A stretch of 64,000 nt of DNA, from assembly GCF_002305875.1 (NCBI RefSeq), contig NZ_CP022098.1:9114001-9178000 (forward strand). The letters are read 5' to 3'. This document shows positions 1 to 8,153 of the stretch, in pieces (positions within the stretch are counted from its first letter, which is position 1; each line of letters opens with the position of its first letter). A model generated the notes under the pieces. The model was not told the DNA's origin. It worked only from the letters and a program-made list of their open reading frames with translations, and made no database searches. Source of the DNA: Cystobacter fuscus. GTDB taxonomy: Bacteria; Myxococcota; Myxococcia; Myxococcales; Myxococcaceae. Position numbers and translations under genes: made by a program.

Positions 1-55
1 AGTCCGGAAGCAGATCCCGGTAGAGGACCGGCAGGCTGTCGAGCATGGGACGCAT
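1..55 (-). CDS. 5' end of an unidentified protein, truncated by the window edge
   Basis: Only the first 18 codons are inside the window, reading MRPMLDSLPVLYRDLLPD on the minus strand. A good ribosome binding site (GAGGAG) lies 9 bases before the ATG. It starts 33 bases after the stop of the MAPEG gene on the same strand, so the two could be co-transcribed. Too little is visible to assign a family. The start could also be the second Met, three codons later. Confidence 0.45.
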   Translation of the reverse strand, partial: MRPMLDSLPVLYRDLLPD

Positions 56-88
56 GAAGGGCAACTCCTCGGAGGGGGGCTGGGGGGC

Positions 89-556
89 TCAGGCGAAGAC
101 GCGGATGAGGATGAGCACCATCACCGTGAGCATGGACAGCATGCCGAAGCCGAAGCTCACCGAGCGCCAGGGCTGCATGGACTTGAGGTAGGCGATGGAG
201 TGCCCCACGCGCGCGGCGGTGAAGACGATGAGGGCGATCTTCAGGGCGAGCGACGGAGCGCCCAGCAACACCGCCACGAGGCCGAGGATGAGGAAGGCGG
301 GGATGTTCTCCAGATCGTTGCGGTGGGCCCGGAGCACGCGCGCCACCTCGGGGGGCTCCACATCGGAGAGCTGGGCGCCGAAGCGGGCCGCGTCCTCGGA
401 GTTGGTGGCCACCTTGAGCCGCGAGCGCACCACACCGGTGTAGATGCCCACGGCGATCATCTTGATGACGAGCAACACGGCACACAATGCGTAGAGCCGC
501 AAGCCCGGCAGGGCGATCAACAAGGTGGGCGAGACTTCGAAGGGCAGGTCGTTCAT
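89..556 (-). CDS. MAPEG-family membrane protein
   Basis: A 155-residue integral membrane protein with about four hydrophobic helices (roughly residues 12-40, 85-101, 103-122 and 130-154). The central stretch RAHRNDLENIPAFL matches the most conserved segment of the MAPEG family (microsomal glutathione S-transferase 1 type), and the length is typical. Characterised relatives conjugate or reduce lipophilic substrates with glutathione in membranes; the bacterial substrate is unknown. The ATG start fits the alignment. The gene is divergent from rdgC, with about 100 bases between them. Confidence 0.82.
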   Translation of the reverse strand: MNDLPFEVSPTLLIALPGLRLYALCAVLLVIKMIAVGIYTGVVRSRLKVATNSEDAARFGAQLSDVEPPEVARVLRAHRNDLENIPAFLILGLVAVLLGAPSLALKIALIVFTAARVGHSIAYLKSMQPWRSVSFGFGMLSMLTVMVLILIRVFA

Positions 557-657
557 CAGGCCTCCTCTACCAGCCGCGTCCGCGTTTGGACAGCCGGGAG
601 GGCCATACGCCGGGTGGCTTGACGGCGGACCCCGGCTTGTCCAAGTTGCCGCCCCTC

Positions 658-1317
658 ATGCCTGTCCTGAGTGGAGCAGTCACCTTCTCGCGCTTCCGGT
701 CCGCACCGGCCGGAGACGCCCCATCCGACACGAAACGCTGGCTGTCCAAGGGCCTGAAGTCCGGGCACTTCGAGCCCATCGACTTGAAGAAGACCGAGGA
801 CGAACGGGCCGCGGGCTTCGTGGAGCTGGAGAACTCCGATGGCACGGACTTCTCCACGGGCAGCGTGCTCTATGGCGAGTACGCGCTGTTCGGCTACCGC
901 GTGGACACCGTGAAGGTGCCCGCGCCGGTGCTCAAGGCGGAGCTGAGCAAGTGGGAGAAGGCCTTCGAGAAGGAGAACGGCCGGCCCCCCACCCGCGGCG
1001 AGAAGAGCGAGAACCGCGCTTCCATCAAGCACATGCTGCGCCAGCGCGCCGTGCCCTTCACCAAGGTGCACGACGTGAGCTGGAACCTGAAGACGAACCA
1101 GGTGCAGCTCTGGGCTTCCTCGCGCAAGACGGTGGAGGAGATCCTCTTCGCCATCGAGGAGTCCTTCGACGTGAAGCTCCAGCCACTCGTGCCCGTGTCG
1201 CTCGCGGCCGAGGCCGGCATCTCCGACGAGAACCTGGTCCCCACCCCGGAGCTCATCGGCATGGAGATTTCCCAGAGCGAGATCGAGAGCAACGAGGTGA
1301 GCCATGGCGACGCGTGA
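658..1317 (+). CDS. rdgC: RdgC-like recombination-associated protein
   Basis: A 219-residue protein. The reading frame is open further upstream, but the ATG at 658 (MPVLSGAVTFSRFR) gives the expected N-terminus: an initial beta strand followed by a segment like KRWLSKGLKSGHFEPID. Features resembling RdgC are the GFVELE segment, a basic central region and the late segment DVSWNLKTNQVQLWASS. Characterised RdgC is a ring-shaped dimer that binds double-stranded DNA and restrains RecA filament formation. It is shorter than the roughly 300-residue enterobacterial protein, so the assignment rests on pattern, not full-length match. Its stop overlaps the next gene by 14 bases, implying a fixed partnership. 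Confidence 0.72.
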   Translation: MPVLSGAVTFSRFRSAPAGDAPSDTKRWLSKGLKSGHFEPIDLKKTEDERAAGFVELENSDGTDFSTGSVLYGEYALFGYRVDTVKVPAPVLKAELSKWEKAFEKENGRPPTRGEKSENRASIKHMLRQRAVPFTKVHDVSWNLKTNQVQLWASSRKTVEEILFAIEESFDVKLQPLVPVSLAAEAGISDENLVPTPELIGMEISQSEIESNEVSHGDA

Positions 1318-1996
1318 GCAGGCACGAATCGAAGCGGCGTTCATGCGGGGAGACACGGGCGTCGACGGGGGCGCCACCGAGGAGGAGACGCGGGACGAGG
1401 CCCAGGTCGAGCGCGACAAGGCCCGGGAACAGCTCCTGCGGGGCCGGGCCTATCTCGGCCGCGAGTTCCTCACCTGGCTGTTGTGGCGCTCGGAGTCGGG
1501 CGGCGCGCTCGTGGACTTCGAGGGCACGGGGCTGGAGGTGCTCTACATGGGCCGCTGCACGCTTCGCGGCGTCAACGGGGACGTGACGGAGATGATGGCC
1601 AAGGGCACGCTCGCGCCCTACTCCGAGAACGTGCGCCACTCGCTGGACCGCGGGCTGCTCGTGCACCAGGCCCGGCTGCGCTTCACCCACGGCGAGAAGG
1701 TGTACGAGGTGACGCTGGACGCGGAGTTCCTCGACATCCGCGCGGCGAAGCTGCCGGAGCTCATGACGGAGGAGGAGGATGATCAGCTGCTCGAGCGGCT
1801 CTACCTCACCGAGCAGCTCTCCGGCATGGTGGACGCGCTGGTGGTGGCCTTCATGCAGGTGCGCGCCAGCCGCAACTGGAGCAAGAAGATCGTCCCGGAG
1901 ATGAAGAGCTGGATGAAGGGCGAGTCCGAGGAGCCCAAGGCCACCCAGGCGCCCAAGACCACCAAGGTCCAACTGGCCCGCGCCGCGCGCGGCTGA
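1304..1996 (+). CDS. Uncharacterised protein overlapping rdgC
   Basis: A 230-residue soluble protein whose ATG lies inside the end of rdgC in another frame (14-base overlap), so the two are translationally coupled. The N-terminal 45 residues are charged and probably helical (many E, D and R), followed by an alpha/beta region beginning GRAYLGREFLTWLLWRSESG and a basic C-terminal tail (NWSKKIVPEMKSWMKG then a K/T-rich end). No catalytic motif was recognised. Its position suggests a role with RdgC, perhaps as a subunit or regulator; this is inference from context only. Confidence 0.75.
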   Translation: MATREQARIEAAFMRGDTGVDGGATEEETRDEAQVERDKAREQLLRGRAYLGREFLTWLLWRSESGGALVDFEGTGLEVLYMGRCTLRGVNGDVTEMMAKGTLAPYSENVRHSLDRGLLVHQARLRFTHGEKVYEVTLDAEFLDIRAAKLPELMTEEEDDQLLERLYLTEQLSGMVDALVVAFMQVRASRNWSKKIVPEMKSWMKGESEEPKATQAPKTTKVQLARAARG

Positions 1997-2016
1997 GGCC
2001 CCGGAGCGCATTCTCC

Positions 2017-2973
2017 GTGACGACGCCCGGCCCCGCCCGCCTCACCTTCTTCTGCGAGCTCGAGGCCGGGCCGCTCACGGCGCTCTTCGCCACCCCGTCC
2101 GTCATCGAGCACCTCCAGGCGCTGCGCGCCAGCGTGAGCCTCGGGGTGCTCGACCTGGGCCCCGAGCGCGCGGAGGTGGTGCGGCGGTTGAACGCGGCGG
2201 GCGTGCCCGTCATCGCCTGGCAGCTCCTGCCCAAGGACCAGGGCTACTGGTTCCACCAGGGCAACGCGGCCCAGGCCGCCGGGCGCTACGCGGACTGGCG
2301 CGCCTGGACGCTCACCGAGGGCCTCCTCTGGGACGGCGTGGGCCTGGACATCGAGCCGGACATCCGCGACCTGCGACGCGCGTTGGACAGCCGCTGGCGC
2401 CTGCTGCCGGCGCTCCTGCCCCGGCTCGCGCGGGGAGGGCTGCTGCGCGAGGCCCGGGCGAGCTACCACGCGCTGATGGAGCGCATCCGGGGCGATGGCT
2501 ACCGGGTGGACAGCTACCAGTTGCCCTTCATCGTGGACGATCGCCAGGCGCGCTCCACGCTGCTGCAGCGGCTCACCGGGGTGCTCGACGTGGCCGCCGA
2601 CCGCGAGGTGTTGATGCTCTACACGAGCTTCGTGCGCCCCCACGGCCCGGGGCTCCTGGAGAGCTATGGCCCCCAGGCGCGCGCCGTGGGCCTGGGCGTC
2701 ACCGGGGGCGGCGTGGACGTGCCGGGCCTCATCGAGGTGCCGCCGCTGGACTGGGAGGAATTCTCGAGGGATTTGCGCCTGGTGCGACGGTGGACGGAGG
2801 ACGTGCACGTCTTCAGCCTGGAGGGCTGCGTGCGCCAGGACTTCCTCGCCCGGCTGCGGGACTTCGACTGGACGGGGGAGGCACGGGGAGGGCCGACGCC
2901 CCGACGGCGCGTGGCCACGGCGCGCCGGGTGGTGGGCGGACTACTGAGGGCCAGTGCCTGGTTCCCGGGGTGA
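2017..2973 (+). CDS. Uncharacterised TIM-barrel-like protein with a GH18-like acidic motif
   Basis: A 318-residue protein starting at GTG, 20 bases after the previous stop. No signal peptide. Alternating strand/helix segments (VSLGVLDLG, GVPVIAWQLLP, DGVGLDIEPD, VLMLYTSF, VHVFSLEG) look like a TIM barrel. D106-G-V-G-L-D111-I-E113 resembles the DxxDxDxE signature of family 18 glycoside hydrolases: the last Asp and the acid/base Glu are kept, but the middle Asp is Gly109. The protein may be a divergent glycosidase or a non-catalytic barrel. The C-terminal 35 residues are Arg-rich. The last 33 bases overlap the convergent gene at 2941. Confidence 0.72.
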   Translation: MTTPGPARLTFFCELEAGPLTALFATPSVIEHLQALRASVSLGVLDLGPERAEVVRRLNAAGVPVIAWQLLPKDQGYWFHQGNAAQAAGRYADWRAWTLTEGLLWDGVGLDIEPDIRDLRRALDSRWRLLPALLPRLARGGLLREARASYHALMERIRGDGYRVDSYQLPFIVDDRQARSTLLQRLTGVLDVAADREVLMLYTSFVRPHGPGLLESYGPQARAVGLGVTGGGVDVPGLIEVPPLDWEEFSRDLRLVRRWTEDVHVFSLEGCVRQDFLARLRDFDWTGEARGGPTPRRRVATARRVVGGLLRASAWFPG

Positions 2974-3420
2974 GGAACCGAAGTCGCCGAGGACGATCCG
3001 GGCGCGGCCGTCCATGGGCAGCGCGTGCTCCTCCACGGTGGGAAAGCCCTGCTCGCGCGCCAGGTCCGCCAGGTAGCGCCGCCAGGGGTTGTAGGGCATG
3101 CCGTTGTCCGAGCAGCACGGCACCACGGCGAAGGGCAGCCGGTGCCTGGCCGCGTACTCGATGATGATGCGCGTGGCCCCGTCCGGGTGCATGCCCACCA
3201 GCAGGTCGCACTCACACGGCTCGTCGAGCGTGAACATCCGCTGCTCGTAGCGCACGGGCAGGTGCTTGTGCCTCGAGTCGAACGTGGTGACGGTGCGGCC
3301 CAGCCGTGACAGGGCCTCGTTCAGACGGCCCTGTCCTCCGGCGATGTCGAAGATCCGCGGGGCGGGGAAGCGCTCGACGAGGAACCGGGCGAAGAGATCG
3401 AAACGGCGCTTGTCGGCCAT
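2941..3420 (-). CDS. Class I SAM-dependent methyltransferase-like protein
   Basis: A 159-residue protein. The segment IFDIAGGQGRLNEALSRLG (from residue 23) is a class I methyltransferase motif I that would bind S-adenosylmethionine, and DLLVGMHPDGA fits motif IV. A PCC motif (Cys102-Cys103 in VVPCCSDN) recalls the methyltransferase 32 group, where such a motif follows strand 5. The ATG at 3420 was chosen over more upstream starts because it begins just before the conserved fold. The substrate is unknown. The end overlaps the convergent TIM-barrel gene by 33 bases, so antisense effects between the two messages are possible. Confidence 0.68.
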   Translation of the reverse strand: MADKRRFDLFARFLVERFPAPRIFDIAGGQGRLNEALSRLGRTVTTFDSRHKHLPVRYEQRMFTLDEPCECDLLVGMHPDGATRIIIEYAARHRLPFAVVPCCSDNGMPYNPWRRYLADLAREQGFPTVEEHALPMDGRARIVLGDFGSSPREPGTGPQ

Positions 3421-3439
3421 GCGGTGTGCCTGCCCCTGG

Positions 3440-4063
3440 TCACGACCAGGACAGCTCGTAGTCCGTATCGTAGGCGCCCAGCGCGCGGGCATGCACCGAC
3501 ACGTCCTTGGCGCCCACGGCCTCGAGCGACGCGTGCAGCGCGCCCTCGTTGAACGGGCGGGGCACCAGGTCGCGTTTGTAGGAGAGCACGCCGTGTGACT
3601 GGCCCGTGCGCTTCATCTGATCGATGCCCGTGTTGTCGCCCAGCACCGCGTGCGTGGTCGAGGGCATGTTGTTGAGCAGCCGCAGGGGATCATTGCGCGC
3701 CAGCAGCACCAGCACCTTTCCGGCGCTCGAGGCGTAGAAGGCCTTGGAGGCCTGATAGCCCATCTCCCACATGGCCGCCGAGAAGTCCCCGTACTTCTCG
3801 CTCATGCGCCGCGCCGCGGGGTAGGCCATCTTCAGCCAGGTGCTCAGGGGGTAGTTGAAGAACTCCAGGAAGCGCTGCTCGCCGCCCAGCGCGAGACACT
3901 GATGCAGCAGCACCTCGTCTCCGAACTGGCGCAGCAGATCCAACAGACTGTTCATGAAGATGCCACGCGCCACATCCCCTGGTCCCGTGAGGGCCAGACG
4001 CGCCTGCAACTCCTCTTCCGAGCCGAGCATCAACGGGGCACCAGTATCGGATTCGTTACCCAT
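3440..4063 (-). CDS. DUF2378 / TIGR02265 family protein
   Basis: A 207-residue protein of the paralogous DUF2378 (TIGR02265) family, which is almost confined to myxobacteria and has many copies per genome. Recognisable segments are ARGIFMNSLLDLLR, YPLSTWLKMAYPAAR and LRLLNNMPSTTH. No function is established. I chose the ATG at 4063 over the in-frame TTG at 4084 because GAAGGGG sits at good spacing before it. It ends about 20 bases before the methyltransferase-like gene on the same strand. Confidence 0.8.
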   Translation of the reverse strand: MGNESDTGAPLMLGSEEELQARLALTGPGDVARGIFMNSLLDLLRQFGDEVLLHQCLALGGEQRFLEFFNYPLSTWLKMAYPAARRMSEKYGDFSAAMWEMGYQASKAFYASSAGKVLVLLARNDPLRLLNNMPSTTHAVLGDNTGIDQMKRTGQSHGVLSYKRDLVPRPFNEGALHASLEAVGAKDVSVHARALGAYDTDYELSWS

Positions 4064-4239
4064 GGGGAACACCCCTTCGTCCAACAGGTGGGTCCACTCT
4101 CCGCGCGGAGCGCTTGCCGAGCGTACTCCTGGCCACCCGCGGGAAGTATCAACTCATCCGGAGCCAGAGCGGAAGGCAATGGCCCCCGGGTGCACAGTCC
4201 CGCACGGGATGTGACATCCTACGAGAGGGAAGAATCGTG

Positions 4240-4647
4240 TCATCCACCGAGGGAGGTGGAGGCGAACACGCCGCGGCCAATGGCGAGGATGCCCCCGACG
4301 ACGAGCAGCAGGGCGCCCCCCACGGCGATGAGCGGCAGGAGGAAGCCGGGCTGGGGCCGCTTGCGGTTGATGACGAGCAGGACGTGGGCCAGCACGGCCG
4401 CCAGCAGCATGAGCGTCAGGTGGCCCCAGAGGATGGGACGGAAGGGCCAGCCGGCGCCCAGCAGCACGAGGCCCAGGAGGATCTGCGTGTCGAGCAGGCC
4501 GGCGAAGCTGGAGCCGAGGATGCGCACCTTCTTGTCCACGGGACGCTTCGTGGCGAACCCGTAGACGAAGTAGGCGAGGGCGACGAGCCCGACGAGGAGG
4601 ACCAGGTAGCGCAGCCCGGAGTGGGCCTTGAAGAGCAGAGTGAGCAT
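4240..4647 (-). CDS. Small four-helix integral membrane protein
   Basis: A 135-residue hydrophobic protein with four predicted transmembrane helices (about residues 10-30, 46-66, 70-92 and 100-126) and a short basic loop. It starts with LLFKAHSGLRYLVLL, a pattern I associate with uncharacterised membrane proteins annotated near cytochrome genes in other bacteria. It lies 42 bases downstream of the cytochrome c peroxidase stop on the same strand, so co-transcription is likely. Whether it carries heme is unknown; two His residues (in KAHSG and WGHLT) lie in or near helices and could be ligands, but this is speculative. Confidence 0.72.
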   Translation of the reverse strand: MLTLLFKAHSGLRYLVLLVGLVALAYFVYGFATKRPVDKKVRILGSSFAGLLDTQILLGLVLLGAGWPFRPILWGHLTLMLLAAVLAHVLLVINRKRPQPGFLLPLIAVGGALLLVVGGILAIGRGVFASTSLGG

Positions 4648-4689
4648 GGCGCCGCCTTCCTAATGCCCCCCGGCCCAAGAGGCGAGTCT

Positions 4690-5814
4690 TTAGGTGGGAT
4701 CCGGCTTGGGGGTGCTGGCGGTGCTGGGCGGCAGGGCCGGGGGCGCGAGCAGCTCGGGCCCGGGCAGCTCCCCGGTGAGGCTCTTGAGGAAGGCGACGAT
4801 GTCGTCCACCTCGGAGTCGCTCAGGGTCATGCCGAGCTGGTGCTTGCCCATGAGGCGCACCGCGGTGGCCAGTTCCTTGACCGAGCCGTCATGGAACCAG
4901 GGGCCGGTCTTCTCCACGTTGCGCAGGGTGGGCACGCGGAACTTGTGCATGTCCTCCTCGTCCTGCGTCACGTCGAAGCGGCCCTTGTCCTCGGTGGGGT
5001 AGTCCTCGATGAGGCCGAGCTTCTGGAAGGAGGTGCCGCCCACGGAGGGGCCGTTGTGGCACGTGGTGCAGCCGGAGCCGGCGAAGAGGTTGAGCCCGCG
5101 CCGCTCCTGCTCGCTCAGGGCCTGCTCGTCTCCGGCGAGGTACTTGTCGAAGCGCGAGGTGGTGAGCAGCTCGCGCTCGAAGGCGGCCAGGGAGCGCGCG
5201 ACGTTGGTGACGCTCACGGGCTTCTTGTCCCCCGGGAAGGCCGTCTTGAAGGACTTCACGTATTGGGGGATGGAGTTGAGCGTGGCCAGCACGTGCTTCT
5301 CGCTGGGCATGGCCATCTCCGCCGGGTTGAGCATCGGCCCTGCGGCCTGCTCCTCCAGGGTGGCGGCGCGGCCGTCCCAGAACTGGGCGATGTGGCCAGC
5401 GGCGTGGAAGACGGTGGGCGAGTTGCGGTTGCCCATCTGGCCCTTGTGTCCCGGGGACGTGGCCTTGCCGTCCACGCCGAAGGAGGCCAGGTCATGGCAG
5501 GTGTTGCAGGAGATGTCGTGGTTCTTCGACAGGCGCGGCTCGAAGAAGAGCATGCGCCCCAGGGCGATGCGCTCCGGGGAGTCCTTCTTCGCCGCGGCGG
5601 CCTGGGAGGCGGAGGGGCGGAAGAAGGAGACGAGCTTCGCGTAGGCCATCTGCGGCGGGGGCTCCGGCGCCGCGGCGGTGGGAGCCGGCGCGGCCTTTGG
5701 CGCGGCGGTGGGGGCCGGCGCGGCCTGGGGCGCGGGGGCCTCCTTGCTGCAAGAAGTGGAGAGGGCACCCAGGGACAAGAGTCCCATGCCCAGCCAGAGC
5801 CGATTGCGCTTCAT
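4690..5814 (-). CDS. Di-heme cytochrome c peroxidase / MauG-like protein, probable lipoprotein
   Basis: A 374-residue exported protein with two heme c motifs, C103-N-T-C-H107 and C249-T-T-C-H253, in the order and spacing of the cytochrome c peroxidase/MauG family. These enzymes reduce periplasmic hydrogen peroxide or oxidise bound substrates. The N-terminus has a hydrophobic signal ending STSC, a near-canonical lipobox, followed by an Ala/Pro-rich linker (residues 25-55) that would tether the enzyme to a membrane. The ATG directly abuts the stop of the upstream gene, and its strong site (GGGAGG) lies inside that gene, so expression is coupled. A paralogue is at 8154-9230. Confidence 0.9.
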   Translation of the reverse strand: MKRNRLWLGMGLLSLGALSTSCSKEAPAPQAAPAPTAAPKAAPAPTAAAPEPPPQMAYAKLVSFFRPSASQAAAAKKDSPERIALGRMLFFEPRLSKNHDISCNTCHDLASFGVDGKATSPGHKGQMGNRNSPTVFHAAGHIAQFWDGRAATLEEQAAGPMLNPAEMAMPSEKHVLATLNSIPQYVKSFKTAFPGDKKPVSVTNVARSLAAFERELLTTSRFDKYLAGDEQALSEQERRGLNLFAGSGCTTCHNGPSVGGTSFQKLGLIEDYPTEDKGRFDVTQDEEDMHKFRVPTLRNVEKTGPWFHDGSVKELATAVRLMGKHQLGMTLSDSEVDDIVAFLKSLTGELPGPELLAPPALPPSTASTPKPDPT

Positions 5815-6390
5815 CTACCAACCTCCCATCAGGAACAACACCACGGGCACTGTCCTACCATTACCCGGCCCTCCTTGGGGATGGCCCCGCCCACCGGGTG
5901 ACACGGCCAGGGTGAAGCTCATCCTTGCCGGGAGCCCTGCCCCGTCCACCCGGAGGGCAGGCTCCCGGACAGGCCCCATGGCCGCGCCCCGCCCCGCTCC
6001 GTCGCGCTGGAAGAAGAGCCGATCCACGGCCCAGGACAGCGTCAACCCGGTGGCCATCCCCAGCACGTCCCAGGTGAGATCCTTCCAGGAGAAGATGCTC
6101 CCCCGCCCCGCGTCGAAGAACTCCTTGGCCACCCCCACGCCGAGCGACAGCCCCGCGCCCGTGAGCCAGCGAGCCTCGGGCGCCGCGAAGAGGAACGCCC
6201 CCCCCGCGTAGCCCGCCACCGCCAGCCCCGCGCTCACCCCGAAGTGCGCCGCCTTGTCCGAGGACAACCAGGGATCCACCGTGGATGGCTCGTCCCACTG
6301 ACTCCAGGCCGGAAGCGGCGCGAACACCAACACGGTCAGCAACACGGTCAGCACGGCGGGTCGACTCACGAACAGGCGCATTCGCGCCAT
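5815..6390 (-). CDS. DUF2279/YfiM-like membrane-associated protein
   Basis: A 191-residue protein with an N-terminal signal or anchor (residues 8-28) ending near AWS-QWD. The segment SSDKAAHFGVSAGLAVAGY followed by an Ala/Gly-rich hydrophobic helix, and later KEFFDAGRGSIFSWKDLTWDVLG, match the DUF2279/YfiM pattern (DKxxHF, then a D...G helix). The family is of unknown function and envelope-associated. The C-terminal 50 residues are Gly/Arg-rich and not part of that pattern. The start could be 6390 or 6381. Its stop touches the ATG of the peroxidase gene, so it is the first gene of that operon. Confidence 0.68.
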   Translation of the reverse strand: MARMRLFVSRPAVLTVLLTVLVFAPLPAWSQWDEPSTVDPWLSSDKAAHFGVSAGLAVAGYAGGAFLFAAPEARWLTGAGLSLGVGVAKEFFDAGRGSIFSWKDLTWDVLGMATGLTLSWAVDRLFFQRDGAGRGAAMGPVREPALRVDGAGLPARMSFTLAVSPGGRGHPQGGPGNGRTVPVVLFLMGGW

Positions 6391-6485
6391 GACACCATCG
6401 CGAATGAGCCCACGCCAGCCTGGAGAGGGAGGAAGGGCCGCGGTTTTCGAGACGTGAGGGGAACTTGCCTCTATGATCGGGCGCC

Positions 6486-7586
6486 GTGACCCGACCTGGC
6501 ACCTCGCTCTTCGATCTGCGTACGCCCTCGCCCCGTCATCCCGGGCTCGACGCGGCCCGCGGCCTGGCCGTGGTGGCCATGGTGCTCGGGCACACGCTGG
6601 ACGCCCTGCTCGCCCCGGAGATGCGCGCCCACCCGTGGGTGCAACAGTACTGGACGCTGCGTGGCATCACCGCGCCCCTGTTCCTGCTGGTGGCGGGCTT
6701 CGCGGTGGTGGCGGCGCTCGGCTCCTCCCGGGAGCGCGCGGGCCAGACGCTGGGCCGCCGGCTGCGGCGGGCGCTGCTGCTGCTCTTCCTCGGCTACTTC
6801 GTGCACTGGCCGGGCTGGGCCACCGTGCACTGGCTCGGCTGGGGCGAGGAGTTGCGCGAGCGCCTCTTCGCCTTCGATGCCCTGCAGTGCATCGGCGTGA
6901 GCCTGGGAGTGGGCGCCGTGGTGCTCGCCCTCGCGCGCGGCACCTGGACCCGGGCCATCGCCCTGGCCGTGCTGGCGGTGGGCATTCCGCTGGCGAGCAC
7001 CTGGGCCTGGGGCGCCGCCGAGCCGGGGCCCATCGAGCTGCGGCAGGCGGTGGGCATGCCGGGCTCGCGTTTTCCGCTCTTTCCCTGGGCGGGCTTCTTC
7101 TTCGCCGGAGCGCTCACCGCCCACCTGTCGCGAGCGCTGCGGCCGGGGTGGCCCCAGGGCCTGGCGCTGGGCGCGCTGGGCGCGGGCCTGCTGGGGCTGA
7201 CCTCGCGCCTGACCGCGGACTGGAGCCCCACCAGCGCGTGGCTCGTCGCCTTCCGCGTGGGCGAGGGCCTCCTGGTGCTCGGCGCCATCAGCTTGCTGCC
7301 CCAGTTGCTCACCCGGCCCCTGGCGCCGCTGGGCCGCGCGTCCCTGTGGCTCTACGTGCTGCACCTGCCCGTGGTGTACGGCTGGGCAGGCACCGCGGGA
7401 CTCGCCGGCCGCGTGGGCCCCACGCTGGGACTGCCGGCCACGCTGCTCGTGGGCATCACCCTGCTCGCGGTGTGTTACGGAATTGCGTGGTTGGGCAAAC
7501 GCCTGGGCCGCTCCGGCCGCCAAACCCCGGATTCCTCGGCGTGGCGCGCGCGTCCGCTGCCCGTCGAGGGTGGGGCGAGGTCCTGA
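6486..7586 (+). CDS. Polytopic membrane protein, DUF1624/YeiB-type acyltransferase
   Basis: A 366-residue protein with about ten transmembrane helices and a GTG start. The N-terminal GLDAARGLAVVAMVLGHTLD is the signature of the acyltransferase-like superfamily that includes heparan-alpha-glucosaminide N-acetyltransferase and YeiB (DUF1624); the His in GHTLD is the likely functional residue. Family members move acyl groups across or within the membrane onto sugars or other polar acceptors; the substrate here is unknown. It is divergent from the DUF2279-like gene, with a 95-base intergenic region that must carry both promoters. Confidence 0.75.
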   Translation: MTRPGTSLFDLRTPSPRHPGLDAARGLAVVAMVLGHTLDALLAPEMRAHPWVQQYWTLRGITAPLFLLVAGFAVVAALGSSRERAGQTLGRRLRRALLLLFLGYFVHWPGWATVHWLGWGEELRERLFAFDALQCIGVSLGVGAVVLALARGTWTRAIALAVLAVGIPLASTWAWGAAEPGPIELRQAVGMPGSRFPLFPWAGFFFAGALTAHLSRALRPGWPQGLALGALGAGLLGLTSRLTADWSPTSAWLVAFRVGEGLLVLGAISLLPQLLTRPLAPLGRASLWLYVLHLPVVYGWAGTAGLAGRVGPTLGLPATLLVGITLLAVCYGIAWLGKRLGRSGRQTPDSSAWRARPLPVEGGARS

Positions 7587-7663
7587 GGCACCTGGAATTT
7601 GCCTCCGCGTCACTCGCGGGTTAGATGCTGCGGCACGGCCGCCTCTGGACCGAGCGAGGACCC

Positions 7664-8008
7664 ATGCACCTGATGAACAAACAGTCCGCCCTGGCCCTGT
7701 TGACCCTGGGAGTCACGGCCCTATCGGGTTGCGCGGGCGTGGCGTTCATGGGCCGCCCCGTCATCGGGACCACGTCGCTCTACGCGTCCACGTCGGCGCG
7801 CGAGTTCATCAACGAGCAGGCGCGGCTGGGCAGCAAGAGCGCCGAGGGCTGCGTGACGTCCATCCTGGGCATCGTCACCACCGGAGACGCCACCGCCTCG
7901 GACGCGGCCCGCAAGGCCAACATCACCCGCATCACCCACGTGGACCACAAGTTCGAGAACATCCTCGGCCTCTACGCGAAGTACTGCGTGACGGTGTTCG
8001 GCGACTAG
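7664..8008 (+). CDS. TRL-like family lipoprotein
   Basis: A 114-residue small lipoprotein. The signal peptide ends at a good lipobox (ALSGC), and the mature part contains the TRL-like pattern: a segment such as GTTSLYASTSA, then SKSAEGCVTSILGIVTTGDATASDAARKANI and a final hydrophobic stretch. TRL proteins are short and of unknown function. The frame is open back to 7625, but ATG 7664 has GCGAGGA just upstream and gives a proper signal peptide. It follows the membrane acyltransferase by 77 bases and may have its own promoter. Confidence 0.78.
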   Translation: MHLMNKQSALALLTLGVTALSGCAGVAFMGRPVIGTTSLYASTSAREFINEQARLGSKSAEGCVTSILGIVTTGDATASDAARKANITRITHVDHKFENILGLYAKYCVTVFGD

Positions 8009-8153
8009 CCGCCTGCCTGGCTGGCCGGGATGCGAGGCCCTCCGTGGGTTCCCTCGCTGCCCAGGAGACTGCTAGTTTCACGCTCGCTTCCGGCGTCCCC
8101 CACCTTGCTCCGACAGGAGTTCCCGGCCGCGAAGCTCAGTGAGAGCAGACTCC

